A DNA stretch of 64,000 nucleotides from Thermomonas carbonis. Lineage in GTDB: Bacteria > Pseudomonadota > Gammaproteobacteria > Xanthomonadales > Xanthomonadaceae. The stretch covers positions 2,948,001-3,012,000 of the forward strand of contig NZ_CP060719.1 in assembly GCF_014396975.1 (NCBI RefSeq), read 5' to 3'. The notes under the pieces are model-generated. The model saw nothing but the letters and a program-made list of their open reading frames with translations, was not told where the DNA came from and ran no database searches. The stretch's first letter is position 1; the number at the start of each line of letters is the position of its first letter. Position numbers and translations under genes: made by a program. This document shows, in pieces, positions 1 to 9,049 of this stretch.

Positions 1-1319
1 CCACCGGCAAGCTGGTCGCCACCGACACGATTTATCCGCACGAACCGCGCAAGCAATGGGACCAGTCGCTCGCATCGCTGAAGAAGCTGTGCATCGCGCA
101 TGGCGTGCAACTCATCGCCATCGGCAACGGCACCGCATCGCGCGAGACCGACAAGCTGGCCGGCGACCTGCTCAAACTGGTGCCCGAATTGAAGACGCAG
201 AAGATCGTGGTCAGCGAGGCCGGTGCGTCCGTGTATTCCGCATCGGAATTGGCGGCGAAGGAATTTCCAGGCCTCGATGTGTCGATCCGCGGCGCGGTGT
301 CGATCGCGCGTCGCTTGCAGGATCCGCTGGCGGAACTCGTCAAGATCGAACCGAAGGCGATCGGCGTCGGCCAGTACCAGCACGACGTCGACCAGTACCG
401 TCTCGCGCGTGCACTGGATGCGCGCGTGGAGGATTGCGTGAACGCGGTCGGCGTGGACGTGAATACCGCATCCGGCGCATTGCTGGCGCGCGTCTCCGGC
501 CTGTCCGCCAGCGTCGCCGAGAACATCGTGGTGTATCGCGATGAACATGGCGCGTTCGCCTCGCGCAAGGCGCTGCTGAAGGTGCCGCGCTTGGGCGACA
601 AGACCTTCGAGCAGTGCGCCGGCTTCCTGCGCATCGTCGACGGCAGCCAGCCGCTGGATGCATCGTCGGTGCATCCGGAAGCCTATCCGGTGGTCGAACG
701 CATCCTCGCCGCGGGCGGCGGCAAACAGGTGAAACAGGTCATCGGCGACATCGCGTTCCTGCGTTCGCTCAAGGCCGAACAATTCACCGACGACACCTTC
801 GGCCTGCCGACCGTGCGCGACATCCTGAAAGAGCTGGAAAAACCCGGCCGCGACCCGCGCCCGGAGTTCAAGGCCGCGACCTTCGCCGAAGGCATCGAGG
901 ACATCAAGGACCTCCGGCCGGGCATGGTGCTGGAAGGCGTGGTCAGCAACGTCGCCGCGTTCGGCGCCTTCGTCGACATCGGCGTGCACCAGGACGGCCT
1001 GGTCCACATCTCCGCGCTGTCCGACACGTTCGTGAAGGATCCGCGCGAAGTGGTGAAAGCCGGCGACATCGTCAAGGTCAAGGTGCTGGAAGTCGATGTG
1101 GCCCGCAAGCGCATCGCCCTGACCCGGCGCATGGGCGATGAGCCGGGCCAGTCGACCTCGCGCGCACCGGGTGGCGAGCGCGACGCACGACGCGACGCAT
1201 CGCGTGGCGATGATCGCGGTCGCGCAAACACGCAACCGCGTGCACCGCAGCAGAAAACGCAGGCCGCGCCGTTCAACAGCGCGATGGCAGATGCGTTGAA
1301 GGGATTGAAGCGCGGCTGA
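1..1319 (+). CDS. tex: Tex-family RNA-binding transcription accessory protein, 5' end outside window
   Basis: The coding frame is open from base 3 to the stop at 1319, so only the C-terminal half (about 438 residues) is present. The visible part begins in the YqgF/RNase H-like domain ([10 protein letters not shown]), continues through helix-hairpin-helix repeats ([16 protein letters not shown] and [18 protein letters not shown]) and ends with an S1 RNA-binding domain at roughly 910-1130 ([27 protein letters not shown]). A basic, low-complexity tail rich in Arg, Gln and Ala follows. This order is diagnostic of Tex, a nucleic-acid-binding protein that influences transcription and RNA turnover. 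The GTG/ATG codons inside the fragment are not starts. No partner gene is visible on the same strand downstream. Confidence 0.95.
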   Translation, partial: TGKLVATDTIYPHEPRKQWDQSLASLKKLCIAHGVQLIAIGNGTASRETDKLAGDLLKLVPELKTQKIVVSEAGASVYSASELAAKEFPGLDVSIRGAVSIARRLQDPLAELVKIEPKAIGVGQYQHDVDQYRLARALDARVEDCVNAVGVDVNTASGALLARVSGLSASVAENIVVYRDEHGAFASRKALLKVPRLGDKTFEQCAGFLRIVDGSQPLDASSVHPEAYPVVERILAAGGGKQVKQVIGDIAFLRSLKAEQFTDDTFGLPTVRDILKELEKPGRDPRPEFKAATFAEGIEDIKDLRPGMVLEGVVSNVAAFGAFVDIGVHQDGLVHISALSDTFVKDPREVVKAGDIVKVKVLEVDVARKRIALTRRMGDEPGQSTSRAPGGERDARRDASRGDDRGRANTQPRAPQQKTQAAPFNSAMADALKGLKRG

Positions 1320-1338
1320 GCGATGACGTCCGCCGCGC

Positions 1339-1719
1339 TCAGGCGATGACAGGGAGGTGGGCCACGCCGTAGCGATCGGCAAGTACGGCCAGGCGCTTGT
1401 CCAGCGTCCACAGTCGCGTGCGCGGGGTAAGCAATGTGCTGGCCAGCAAGGCCACATCGACCATGCCGCAGCCCAGGCCATGCAGTTTTTCGCGCTCGAT
1501 GAAGTCGAGCAGTTCGGCCTGGCTGGCCTGCACCGCCGGACGCAGCCGCGCGATGTCGTCCAGCGTCCGGCGGCGCGGCGCGGGGGGCGTGCCGCAGGCC
1601 AGTTCGGCCAATACCCACGGATGGATCAGCACGACATCCAGCGCGAGCAGTTGCGCCAACGCGGGCTGACCGTTGCGGAAGTGGTCGACCCAGACCGAGG
1701 TATCGACCAGGACATTCAT
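1339..1719 (-). CDS. vapC: VapC-type PIN-domain toxin (ribonuclease)
   Basis: This 126-residue protein has the PIN-domain acidic constellation: Asp6 in VDTSVWVDHF, Glu39 in VLAELACGT, Asp88 in GCGMVDVALLAS and Asp107 in LWTLDKRL. These residues bind Mg2+ in VapC ribonucleases, which typically cleave tRNA or rRNA. Its length fits the family. The ATG overlaps the stop of the upstream gene by four bases (ATGA), so the pair is translationally coupled in the usual antitoxin-first order. It sits convergent to tex with only 19 bases between the stops. The RNA target cannot be told from sequence. Toxin-antitoxin pairs are often mobile, but no mobile-element remnants flank this one. Confidence 0.88.
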   Translation of the reverse strand: MNVLVDTSVWVDHFRNGQPALAQLLALDVVLIHPWVLAELACGTPPAPRRRTLDDIARLRPAVQASQAELLDFIEREKLHGLGCGMVDVALLASTLLTPRTRLWTLDKRLAVLADRYGVAHLPVIA

Positions 1720-1937
1720 TCCCCGGGCGCGTCTTCGTTGACCCGCAGGCCGCCACGGCGCGGCACGTCGGGCATGTCCGGTACGGCAGCGCCGAGTGCG
1801 GCGAGTCGCTGCGCGGCACGCACGCGGATGAAGGTGCGGATGGCTTCGCGGAACAGGTCGGCCTTGTCCATGTCGGGTTCTGCTACGGCCAGGGCGGCTT
1901 CGTAATCGTTGTCGTCGATCGTGACGGTGGTACGCAT
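1716..1937 (-). CDS. vapB: VapB-type antitoxin
   Basis: This 73-residue protein directly precedes and overlaps the PIN toxin gene. It starts MRTTVTIDDNDYEAALAVA, the short beta-strand then helix of ribbon-helix-helix DNA-binding proteins, and its C-terminal tail is proline- and acid-rich and probably disordered (PDMPDVPRRGG, NEDAPGE). That is the normal architecture of VapB: an N-terminal DNA-binding dimer that autoregulates the operon and a C-terminal toxin-neutralising arm. A possible operator palindrome lies about 25 bases upstream. An AAGGA-like ribosome binding site (CAAGGACGACGCA) precedes the ATG. The ribbon-helix-helix assignment is inferred from the motif pattern and context. Confidence 0.8.
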   Translation of the reverse strand: MRTTVTIDDNDYEAALAVAEPDMDKADLFREAIRTFIRVRAAQRLAALGAAVPDMPDVPRRGGLRVNEDAPGE

Positions 1938-1960
1938 TGCGTCGTCCTTGAATCAGGAGT

Positions 1961-1976
1961 GATGCGATTGTGCATC
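1961..1976. promoter_or_regulatory. Possible VapB operator (inverted repeat GATGC-N6-GCATC)
   Basis: The 16-base inverted repeat GATGC-GATTGT-GCATC lies 24 bases upstream of the vapB start codon, where an autoregulatory operator would be expected. Only one copy is present and no experimentally known site of this sequence is recalled, so this is a positional inference. Confidence 0.3.
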
Positions 1977-2039
1977 GATCGGGAAGGCATGGCTAGCTCG
2001 CGCTAACTGGATCACCTGGCTGATGCGGCTCGCCGCACG

Positions 2040-2693
2040 TCAGTCAGGATCGACGGCGTTCGCAGACGCACCGCCACCCAGCACCGCGACGCGGCGCTGG
2101 TCGCGGCTGTTCATCGGTTCCGCGGCCTGCAGGGCGACATCCGGTGCGCCCGGTTCCCAACGACGCACGGCGCGCTGGAAGAACATGCTGTTGGGCACGC
2201 GCAGCAGGCTGTGGCCGCCGTGCGCGTGGATCTCGCGCAGGGTGACGTAGACCAGGGTGATGTCCATCACCTGTCCGCGCAGGCCCGGACGCTCGCCGCT
2301 CTCCAGCAATTCCACGTGGTCGTGCAAGCGGAATGGCCGGCTGGTCATGATCAGGAAGGCGCAGAACACGTTGGTCAGCACGCTCCACGCGGCGAAGAAC
2401 GCCACTGCCGCCACCGTGGCGAAGCCGGTGAACGCGCCCCACAACACGCCCGCGGACACGCCGACCACGTGCAGGATCGCCAGCAATGCCGCAAACCCGA
2501 GCAGAAAGCCGCTGACCCGGCGCACGCCCATGCTGACTTCCAGCGGCAGGTCGTAGCGCTTTGCGAGCCGCGCGATCAGGCGACGCAGCACCCAGCGAAC
2601 AGTCCATGCCAGCAGCAGGATCGCCAGTACCTGCAGGACGATCGCCACTTCGGCGAACCACGGGCGCAACCAGTCGGGGAGATATGTACTCAT
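2040..2693 (-). CDS. MscS-family mechanosensitive ion channel protein (short)
   Basis: This 217-residue membrane protein has three predicted membrane segments: residues about 12-36, about 55-80 (a hydrophobic stretch of Val, Ser, Gly, Phe, Leu and Ala, with VSGFLLGFAALLAILHVVGV) and a glycine/alanine-rich pore-like helix about 90-110 (AFTGFATVAAVAFFAAWSVL). The start of the MscS beta domain follows (FRLHDHVEL, GQVMDITLVYVTLREI, LLRVPNSMFFQ). This matches the small MscS class that releases osmolytes during hypo-osmotic shock. The C-terminal alpha/beta cage domain is missing or very short compared with MscS of about 286 residues. The gene stands alone, tail-to-head with the vapBC pair. Confidence 0.85.
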   Translation of the reverse strand: MSTYLPDWLRPWFAEVAIVLQVLAILLLAWTVRWVLRRLIARLAKRYDLPLEVSMGVRRVSGFLLGFAALLAILHVVGVSAGVLWGAFTGFATVAAVAFFAAWSVLTNVFCAFLIMTSRPFRLHDHVELLESGERPGLRGQVMDITLVYVTLREIHAHGGHSLLRVPNSMFFQRAVRRWEPGAPDVALQAAEPMNSRDQRRVAVLGGGASANAVDPD

Positions 2694-2727
2694 GCAGAGA
2701 ATGGTACCCGTGGGTGCGGCCGCAGCT

Positions 2728-3579
2728 TCAGCGGAACACCACGGTGCGATGTCCGTTCGGCAGGATGCGATGCTCGATGTGGTGGCGCACGGCGCGCGCG
2801 AGCACCTGCGATTCGATGTCGCTGCCCACGCGGACGAGATCGCGTGGGGTCATCGCGTGATCCACCCGCGCGACGTCCTGCTCGATGATCGGGCCTTCGT
2901 CGAGATCCGGCGTCACGTAGTGCGCGGTCGCGCCGATCAGCTTGACCCCGCGCGCATGCGCCTGGTGGTAGGGCTGCGCGCCCTTGAAGCTGGGCAGGAA
3001 GCTGTGGTGGATGTTGATCGCACGGCCCGCCAATGCTTCGCACAGGCGCGGCGAGAGGATCTGCATGTAGCGCGCCAGGACGACCAGATCGACCTGTTCG
3101 CGCTGCGCCAGGTCGATGATCGCCTGCTCCTGCGCCTCGCGATTGCCGGCATCCACCGGCAGATGATGGAACGGCACGCCATAGGACGACGCGAGCGCGG
3201 CGAAGTCCCCGTGGTTGGATGCCACCGCGACGATGTCCGCGCGCAGCTGCCGGCTATGGGTGCGGAACAAGAGATCGTTGAGGCAATGACCCTGCTTGCT
3301 GACCAGCATCAGCAAACGCGCGCGGCGGCGCGCATCGTGCAATTGCCAGTCCATGCCGAAGTCGTCGGCCAGCGTCGCGAAGCGGATGCGGAACGCCTCC
3401 ACCGCGTTCGCCGCGGGCGCATCGAAATGCACGCGCAGGAAGAAGCGACCGGTTTCGCCATCGCCGAATTGCTGGGCGTCGAGGATGTTGCAGCCGGCGT
3501 CGAACAGGCAGCCGGAGACGCGATGGACGATGCCGGTGCGATCCGGGCAGGACAGGGTCAGGATGTGGTCGTGGCGCAT
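2728..3579 (-). CDS. purU: Formyltetrahydrofolate deformylase
   Basis: This 283-residue enzyme hydrolyses 10-formyltetrahydrofolate to formate and tetrahydrofolate, supplying formate for PurT and balancing one-carbon pools. The first about 85 residues form an ACT domain (ILTLSCPDRTGIVHRVSG), and the rest is a formyl-transferase fold with the catalytic Asn-His-Asp pattern seen in INIHHSFLPSFKGAQPYHQA and HYVTPDLDEGPIIEQD. Length and both domains match PurU. It is separated by 34 bases from the MscS-like gene and may share a transcript with it, but nothing indicates a functional link. The ATG chosen gives the usual MRHDHILTLSCPDRTGI beginning. Confidence 0.95.
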   Translation of the reverse strand: MRHDHILTLSCPDRTGIVHRVSGCLFDAGCNILDAQQFGDGETGRFFLRVHFDAPAANAVEAFRIRFATLADDFGMDWQLHDARRRARLLMLVSKQGHCLNDLLFRTHSRQLRADIVAVASNHGDFAALASSYGVPFHHLPVDAGNREAQEQAIIDLAQREQVDLVVLARYMQILSPRLCEALAGRAINIHHSFLPSFKGAQPYHQAHARGVKLIGATAHYVTPDLDEGPIIEQDVARVDHAMTPRDLVRVGSDIESQVLARAVRHHIEHRILPNGHRTVVFR

Positions 3580-3623
3580 GCGGGCGTTGTGGTGCGCACG
3601 GACGCGCGCGGCGCGCCACTATG

Positions 3624-4886
3624 TCACAGGTCGAATGCGAGCAAGTCCAGCCCGGCTGCCGCACGCACGATGCGCCGGTACAGCACGTTGCCGTTGGCCG
3701 CGTTGGTCATGATGACGATCGCGCGCTGGCGCGCGGCATCGCCCAGCGCGAAGGTCTTGAAGATGCCGGCGTTGCTGCCGGAGTGGTACAGCACCGGGCC
3801 GATCCGGGTGGCCTCGATGTTCCAGCCGAGGCCTTTCTCCGTCCATCGGCCGGGCAATGCGATCTGCGGAGCCAACATCGCGTTGCGCGTTGCGGGTTTC
3901 AGCTCCCACGCGGCTGGCGTTGCATGCACGACCAGCGTCATCAAGCGCGCGTAATCCTGCACCGTGCAGCGCAGGCTGGCCGCCGAATTCGCGAGGATGT
4001 CGCTGGGCCAGTTCACCACGCCAGGCTTCGCATTCGCGCGGGCCAGCGGCAAGGCGCGTTCGGCATCGGCGTAGCGCCACGTCGACAAGGGCTTGCGCCA
4101 TGCATCGGCCACCGGCTGTGCCGCGTCCCAGGCCTCGCGCAATCCCTGCGCCGGCATGCCCGGCTGCGTGTCATCCGGTGCGCGATGGCCGTACGTGGAG
4201 CGCGCCGCCAGCGCGGCATCCCAACCATAGCTGCTGTCATGCATGCCGGCGAGCTCGAACAGCAGCCTGCGCATCGCCTGGTCGAGGCTTTCGCCGGTCA
4301 CCGCCTCCACCGCCAGTTGCAGCCAGACGAAGGCCTCGCCCGAATAGTCGATGCGCGTGCCCGGCGCCACCGCGGGCACCAGTGGTTCGTTGGCCGGATC
4401 CTTGCGCCAGTTCGGCAAGCCGGTGGTGTGCCGAAGTACGTCGCGCACGGTGATGCGTTCGATCCACGGTGACTCACCGAGGTAGGCGGGCCTTGCGTAT
4501 TTCACCAGCGGCGCATCCAGCGCCAGCTCGCCGCGATCGACCAGTTGCAACACCGTGTAGGCGAACACCGGCTTGCTGAGGGATGCCGCTTCCCACAAGG
4601 TGTTGCCTTCGACCGGTGTGCCGCGTTCCGCATGGGTCACGCCGAACCCACGCGACCACGCCAGTCTGCCCGCCTCCACCACTGCGACGCCCACGCCGGG
4701 CACACCCAGCGCTTGCATCTGTCGTGGCAGATCCTTGAGGAAGTCATCGCCGGGAACCCAGTCTGCGTCGGCATCCCAACGCTGTGCCGCCAGCCCATCT
4801 GCCGGCACGATGGCCAATGACGCCAGTCCGATGCCGCCGGCCAACAGATTGCGACGCGAGATGGCGGGCACGGTGGAATCAGTCAT
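3624..4886 (-). CDS. Tat-exported serine hydrolase of the beta-lactamase / class C fold
   Basis: The protein (420 residues from the chosen ATG) begins MTDSTVPAISRRNLLAGG, a twin-arginine signal (SRRNLL at residues 10-15) followed by a hydrophobic stretch and an Ala-x-Ala-type cleavage zone near residue 34, so it should act in the periplasm. The serine-acylase motifs are S102-L-S-K105 (EAASLSKPVF), a Tyr motif (DYSGEAFVWLQ) and a C-terminal HSG (LYHSGSNAGIF). This is the penicillin-binding-protein-like esterase, peptidase or beta-lactamase family PF00144; the substrate is unknown. A longer reading from 4940 would add 18 residues ahead of the Tat motif and is less likely. It is divergent from the small gene at 4974. 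Confidence 0.85.
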   Translation of the reverse strand: MTDSTVPAISRRNLLAGGIGLASLAIVPADGLAAQRWDADADWVPGDDFLKDLPRQMQALGVPGVGVAVVEAGRLAWSRGFGVTHAERGTPVEGNTLWEAASLSKPVFAYTVLQLVDRGELALDAPLVKYARPAYLGESPWIERITVRDVLRHTTGLPNWRKDPANEPLVPAVAPGTRIDYSGEAFVWLQLAVEAVTGESLDQAMRRLLFELAGMHDSSYGWDAALAARSTYGHRAPDDTQPGMPAQGLREAWDAAQPVADAWRKPLSTWRYADAERALPLARANAKPGVVNWPSDILANSAASLRCTVQDYARLMTLVVHATPAAWELKPATRNAMLAPQIALPGRWTEKGLGWNIEATRIGPVLYHSGSNAGIFKTFALGDAARQRAIVIMTNAANGNVLYRRIVRAAAGLDLLAFDL

Positions 4887-4973
4887 GCCGCATTGGAGCG
4901 GTTCGTCGCCGATGCCGCAAGCACCCACTTCAACGTGCATGGATAATCATCGCGACGCCACCACCCGCATCGC

Positions 4974-5171
4974 ATGACCAGTCCGCTCACCAGCGCCGAT
5001 CCCGACCCGCGCCCGCAAGCACCCGAACGCCCCCTGCCGTCGGACTGCTGCGACAGCGGCTGCGCGGTCTGCGTGCACGACCTGTATGCCGAAGAAGTGA
5101 TCGCACATCGGCAGGCGCTGGCGGCGTGGATGCTGCGGCATCCCGATGCGGATGCCGCAGCTTCGTGGTAG
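4974..5171 (+). CDS. Small Oxidored-like domain protein (Cys-rich)
   Basis: This 65-residue protein carries the compact motif PLPSDCCDSGCAVCVHDLY, which matches the 'oxidoreductase-like' family PF09791: a short conserved Pro-rich lead and the CC-x3-C-x2-C cluster followed by a D-x-Y and an E-E pair. The four cysteines suggest metal or Fe-S binding, but the function of the family is not established. The gene lies divergent from the serine hydrolase and runs toward nrdB, ending ten bases from the nrdB stop. It has no strong ribosome binding site in the upstream bases. Confidence 0.75.
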   Translation: MTSPLTSADPDPRPQAPERPLPSDCCDSGCAVCVHDLYAEEVIAHRQALAAWMLRHPDADAAASW

Positions 5172-5181
5172 CGACTTCAAC

Positions 5182-6201
5182 TCAAAACGCGTGGTCGAAG
5201 CCGACTTCGCCCTGCACGCCGACTTGGTAGGCCGACACCCGGCGCTCGAAGAAGTTGGTCAGCTCCTGCACGTCCTGCAGATCCATGAACGGGAACGGAT
5301 TGCGCGCGCCGAAGTGCCGGGGGATTCCCAGCTGGACCATGCGCTGGTCGGCGCAATATTCCAGGTACTGGCGCATGTCGCGGATCGACAAGCCGGCCAC
5401 GCCGCCGCTGAGGGTGTCTTCGGCGAACGCGACTTCGCAGTCGACCGCTTCCGACATCATCTGCACCACCTGCGCTTTGAGGTCGTCGTCGAACAGGTCG
5501 GGCTCTTCCTCGCGGGCAGTGCGGATCACCTCGAAGGCGAAGGCCATGTGCGCGCTCTCGTCACGGAACACCCAGTTGGTGCCGCTGGCCAGGCCGTGCA
5601 GTAGTCCGCGCGAACGCAGGTAGTACACGTAGGCGAACGCGCCGAAGAAGAACAGCCCCTCGATGCAACCCGCGAAGCAGACCATGTTGAGCAGGAACTG
5701 GCGGCGCTGCGCACGCGTCTCGATCTTCTGCACGCCCTGCAGCGAGTCGATCCACTTGAAGCAGAACTCGGCCTTGCGCTTGATCGACGGAATGTTCTCC
5801 ACCGCCGCGAAGGCCTTGGCGCGCTCGTTCGGATCCGGCAGGTAGGTATCCAGCAAGGTGAGGTAGAACTGCACGTGCAGCGCTTCCTCGTACAGCTGTC
5901 GCGACAGGTACATCCGCGCTTCCGGCGCATTGATGTGCTGGTAGAGATTCAACACCAGGTTGTTGGAGACGATCGAGTCACCGGTGGCGAAGAATGCGAT
6001 CAGACGTTCGATCAGGTGCCGCTCGGCCGGCCCGAACTTGGTTTTCAGATCGTTGGTGTCCAGCGAGAAATCCACCTCTTCCACCGTCCAGGTGTTGCGG
6101 ATGGCATCGCGGTACATCTCGTAGAACTGCGGGTAGCGCATCGGCCGCAGGGTGAGTTCGAAGCCGGGATCGAGCAGTAGTTGGCGGGTATGCGCACTCA
6201 C
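5182..6201 (-). CDS. nrdB: Ribonucleoside-diphosphate reductase beta subunit (class Ia, R2)
   Basis: This radical-generating subunit of class Ia ribonucleotide reductase is 339 residues. Diiron ligands are visible in EEALHVQFY (Glu106 and His109) and RDESAHMAFAFEVI, and the radical-site tyrosine is present at about residue 113 with the E-x2-H-x3-Y spacing of E. coli Tyr122, so it is a tyrosyl-radical type rather than a Phe/Mn-Fe type. I chose the GTG at 6201 because it overlaps the nrdA stop (GTGA, 4-base overlap) and gives the usual 20-residue lead (V/M-SAHTRQLLLDPGFELTLRP) before MRYPQFYEMYRDA. It is co-transcribed with nrdA and therefore under the upstream cobalamin riboswitch. Confidence 0.96.
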   Translation of the reverse strand: MSAHTRQLLLDPGFELTLRPMRYPQFYEMYRDAIRNTWTVEEVDFSLDTNDLKTKFGPAERHLIERLIAFFATGDSIVSNNLVLNLYQHINAPEARMYLSRQLYEEALHVQFYLTLLDTYLPDPNERAKAFAAVENIPSIKRKAEFCFKWIDSLQGVQKIETRAQRRQFLLNMVCFAGCIEGLFFFGAFAYVYYLRSRGLLHGLASGTNWVFRDESAHMAFAFEVIRTAREEEPDLFDDDLKAQVVQMMSEAVDCEVAFAEDTLSGGVAGLSIRDMRQYLEYCADQRMVQLGIPRHFGARNPFPFMDLQDVQELTNFFERRVSAYQVGVQGEVGFDHAF

Positions 6202-8651
6202 TGGCAGGCCTCGCAGGCTTCCGGGTTCTCCAGTGAACACGCGATCGCTTCGACCGGCATGTAGTCCGGCTTCGGCACGTTTGCCGCAGCACTCCCAACG
6301 GTGGTCTTGGCGATCTTCGTCGCCGGCCGCGAGCGGAGGTAGTACGTGGTCTTGATGCCCTGCTTCCACGCGTACATGTACATCGATGACATCGCGCCGA
6401 TGTTCGGGCTTTCCATGAACAGGTTGAGCGACGCGGACTGATCGATGAAGGCACCTCGCCCGGCCGCCATGTCGATGAGTGCGCGCATCGGGATCTCCCA
6501 CGCGGTGCGGTAGACATGGCGCAACGTCTCCGGGATCTGCGCCACGCCCTGCACCGAGCCTTCGGCCTGCTTGATCGCATCGCGCACCTCCGATGTCCAC
6601 AGACCGAGCTTCTTCAGTTCCTCGACCAGATAGCGATTCACCTGCAGAAAATCGCCGGACAGCGTCTCGCGCTTGAACAGATTGGACACCTGCGGCTCCA
6701 CGCATTCGTAGCAGCCGGCAATGGACGCAATCGTCGCGGTCGGCGCGATCGCCACCAGCAGCGAATTGCGCAGGCCATGCAGCTTGATCTGCTCGCGCAA
6801 CGCATTCCAGCGCTCGTTGTTCGCAGGCACGATGTTCCATGCATCGAACTGCAATTCGCCACGTGCCGCGCGGGTATCCGCGAACGATGGATGCTGGCCA
6901 CGTTCCTCGGCGAGTTCGCAGGAGGTTTCCAGCGCGTGGAAGTAGATGGTCTCGGCGATGCGCGCGGACAATGCGCGGGCTTCGTCGCCATCGAATGGCA
7001 GGCGCAGTTTGAAGAACACGTCCTGCAGACCCATGCAGCCCAGTCCGACCGGTCGCCAGCGCAGGTTGCCGCGACGCGCGGATTCGATCGGATAGAAATT
7101 CAGGTCGATGACGCGATCGAGCTGGCGCACGGCGAGCCGCACGGTCTCGGCGAGCTTGTCGAAATCGAAGCATCCGCTTCCGTTATCAGGATCGTTGTCG
7201 AAATGCCGCGCCAGGTTGATCGAGCCGAGGTTGCACACCGCGGTTTCCTCGGCCGAAGTGACTTCGAGGATCTCGGTACACAGGTTCGACAGGTGGATGA
7301 CGTTGCCCGGCCGCAGCGTCTGGTTGCTGGCCCGGTTGCATTTGTCCTTGAAGGTCATCCAGCCGTTGCCGGTCTGCGCCAGCGTGCGCATCATCCGCGC
7401 GTAGAGGTCGCGCGCCTTGATGGTCTTCAGCGCCTTGCCCTGCGCCTCGGCCTGCTCGTAGGCGCGCTCGAACGCCTCGCCGAACAGGTCGGTGAATTCG
7501 GGAACGACGCGCGGGTCGAACAGCGACCAGTCGGCGTCGGCCTCGACGCGGCGCATGAAAAGATCAGGAATCCAGTTGGCCAGGTTGAGGTTGTGCGTGC
7601 GACGCGCCTCGTCGCCGGTGTTCTCGCGCAGCTCCAGGAATTCCTCGACATCGCCATGCCAGGGCTCCAGGTAGACGCAGGCCGCGCCCTTGCGCTTGCC
7701 GCCCTGGTTGACCGCAGCGACGGACGAATCCAGCGTCTTCAACCACGGCACGATGCCGTTGCTGTGGCCGTTGGTGGACTTGATCAATGAGCCGCGCGAA
7801 CGCACGCGCGTGTAGCTCACGCCGATACCGCCACTGAACTTGCTGAGCTGGGCGATATCGCCGTATTTCGCATAGATCGATTCCAGCGAGTCCTGCGGCG
7901 AATCCAGCAGGAAGCAGGACGACAACTGCTCATGCGTGGTGCCGCTGTTGAACAGGGTCGGCGAGCTCGGCAGGTAATCGAGCTCGGCCATGCGCCGGTA
8001 CAACGCCAGCGCGCCGGGCACGTCTTCGCTCAGGGCGCAGCCGATGCGCAGGAAGAACTGCTGCGGGGTCTCGATGACCTTGCGCGTGCGTGGGTGCCGC
8101 AGCAGGTAGCGGTCGTACAGCGTGCGCAGGCCGAAGTAGTCGAAGTGCCGATCCAGGGTGACATCCAGCGCGTCGTTGAGCTTGCGCGCGTTGGCCTGCA
8201 CGAAACCGAGCAGGCGATCGTTGGCCAGACCGACCTCGTGCCCGCGCTGCACCGACTGCGAGAACGCGTGGATCTCCTGCCCGGCCACTTCCTTGGCGAT
8301 CACGCTGGCGAGCAGGCGAGCGGCGAGCCGGCCGTACTCCGGTTCCTCGCCGGTCAGCAGCGCGGCGGTGCGGATCGACAGTTCGTCGAGTTCGGCGGTG
8401 GTCGCGCCGTCGTACAGGCCGGAGATCGTGCGGGTGGCGACCCGCATCGGTTCGACCGCGTGCAGGCCCTCCGCGGCACGGGTCACCGCGCGCACGATCT
8501 TGTTGAGGTCGACCGCTTCGCTACTGCCGTTGCGCTTGGTCACGCGCATCGTGGTCGCGGTCGGCGGCGGAGTCAGGTCGAACATCGGTGTTGCGGGCGC
8601 GGGCGCTTCGGCCACGGCGGCATCGGCCATGCTGGCTTGGTTCGCGGACAT
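6198..8651 (-). CDS. nrdA: Ribonucleoside-diphosphate reductase alpha subunit (class Ia, R1)
   Basis: This large catalytic subunit (817 residues) reduces ribonucleoside diphosphates. An ATP-cone (allosteric activity site) occupies about residues 35-130, starting MRVTKRNGSSEAVDLNKIV. Active-site cysteines are visible in SSCFLLDSPQDS, NLCTEILEV (the N-x-C-x-E radical site) and AVCNLGSINL, and the C-terminal redox pair is in EACEACQ. The ATG at 8651 is preceded by GGAG ten bases upstream; a longer open frame runs up through the riboswitch but is not protein-like. The stop overlaps the GTG of nrdB. Regulation by a cobalamin riboswitch at 8845-9040 is strongly indicated. Confidence 0.96.
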   Translation of the reverse strand: MSANQASMADAAVAEAPAPATPMFDLTPPPTATTMRVTKRNGSSEAVDLNKIVRAVTRAAEGLHAVEPMRVATRTISGLYDGATTAELDELSIRTAALLTGEEPEYGRLAARLLASVIAKEVAGQEIHAFSQSVQRGHEVGLANDRLLGFVQANARKLNDALDVTLDRHFDYFGLRTLYDRYLLRHPRTRKVIETPQQFFLRIGCALSEDVPGALALYRRMAELDYLPSSPTLFNSGTTHEQLSSCFLLDSPQDSLESIYAKYGDIAQLSKFSGGIGVSYTRVRSRGSLIKSTNGHSNGIVPWLKTLDSSVAAVNQGGKRKGAACVYLEPWHGDVEEFLELRENTGDEARRTHNLNLANWIPDLFMRRVEADADWSLFDPRVVPEFTDLFGEAFERAYEQAEAQGKALKTIKARDLYARMMRTLAQTGNGWMTFKDKCNRASNQTLRPGNVIHLSNLCTEILEVTSAEETAVCNLGSINLARHFDNDPDNGSGCFDFDKLAETVRLAVRQLDRVIDLNFYPIESARRGNLRWRPVGLGCMGLQDVFFKLRLPFDGDEARALSARIAETIYFHALETSCELAEERGQHPSFADTRAARGELQFDAWNIVPANNERWNALREQIKLHGLRNSLLVAIAPTATIASIAGCYECVEPQVSNLFKRETLSGDFLQVNRYLVEELKKLGLWTSEVRDAIKQAEGSVQGVAQIPETLRHVYRTAWEIPMRALIDMAAGRGAFIDQSASLNLFMESPNIGAMSSMYMYAWKQGIKTTYYLRSRPATKIAKTTVGSAAANVPKPDYMPVEAIACSLENPEACEACQ

Positions 8652-8844
8652 CGGGTGACTCCATGCGTGATGCACGGTCCTTGCCTGTCCCTCGCAGGCG
8701 CGGATGGCATCGGAAACGCAGGGTCTGGCATCGGTGTCGCACGGCCTGCGACATGCATGCAGAACATGCGGGCCGGCCATGCTGCACCAGCCATCTCCCC
8801 CCGGAGATTCGTCGGCCGGCACCGCGCGGCGTGCTTCGCGCGGC

Positions 8845-9040
8845 TGTCGGCAGGTCTTCGGACTCGTGGCTACGGCCGGGACACGAGTCCCCGCCACCGC
8901 GATCGCTGCTTCCCAGGGCCACCGCCCCAGTGCTTGATGCGACCGCGTCACCACTTACCGCTGCGGGGCAGTGCCGGGATGGGCGCTTGCGCGCCGCACC
9001 GGCTTCCCTTTTCATCCTGCAGCTTGTGGCTGCCGGAACC
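8845..9040 (-). promoter_or_regulatory. Cobalamin (B12) riboswitch upstream of nrdAB
   Basis: Read on the minus strand the leader contains the conserved blocks of the cobalamin aptamer in the right order: AAAGGGAAGCC (9011-9001), GCAGCGGTAAG (8964-8954), a GGGAAG block further 3', and the B12 box GAGTCCGAAGACCTGCC (8865-8849). A closing stem is possible between CGGCAG near 9036 and CTGCCG near 8850. About 190 bases separate the aptamer from the nrdA ATG, with GC-rich hairpins but no U-run, so translational or Rho-dependent control is more likely than an intrinsic terminator. B12 binding should lower nrdAB expression. Confidence 0.93.
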
Positions 9041-9049
9041 GACCACCAC

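Noticed and set aside
1339..1937. The toxin-antitoxin pair as evidence of a mobile island
   Set aside because: No integrase, repeats, tRNA attachment site or composition change is visible around it.
2024..2037. Hairpin TGCGG-CTCG-CCGCA after the MscS-like gene
   Set aside because: The stem is only five bases and no T-run follows, so it is not supported as a terminator.
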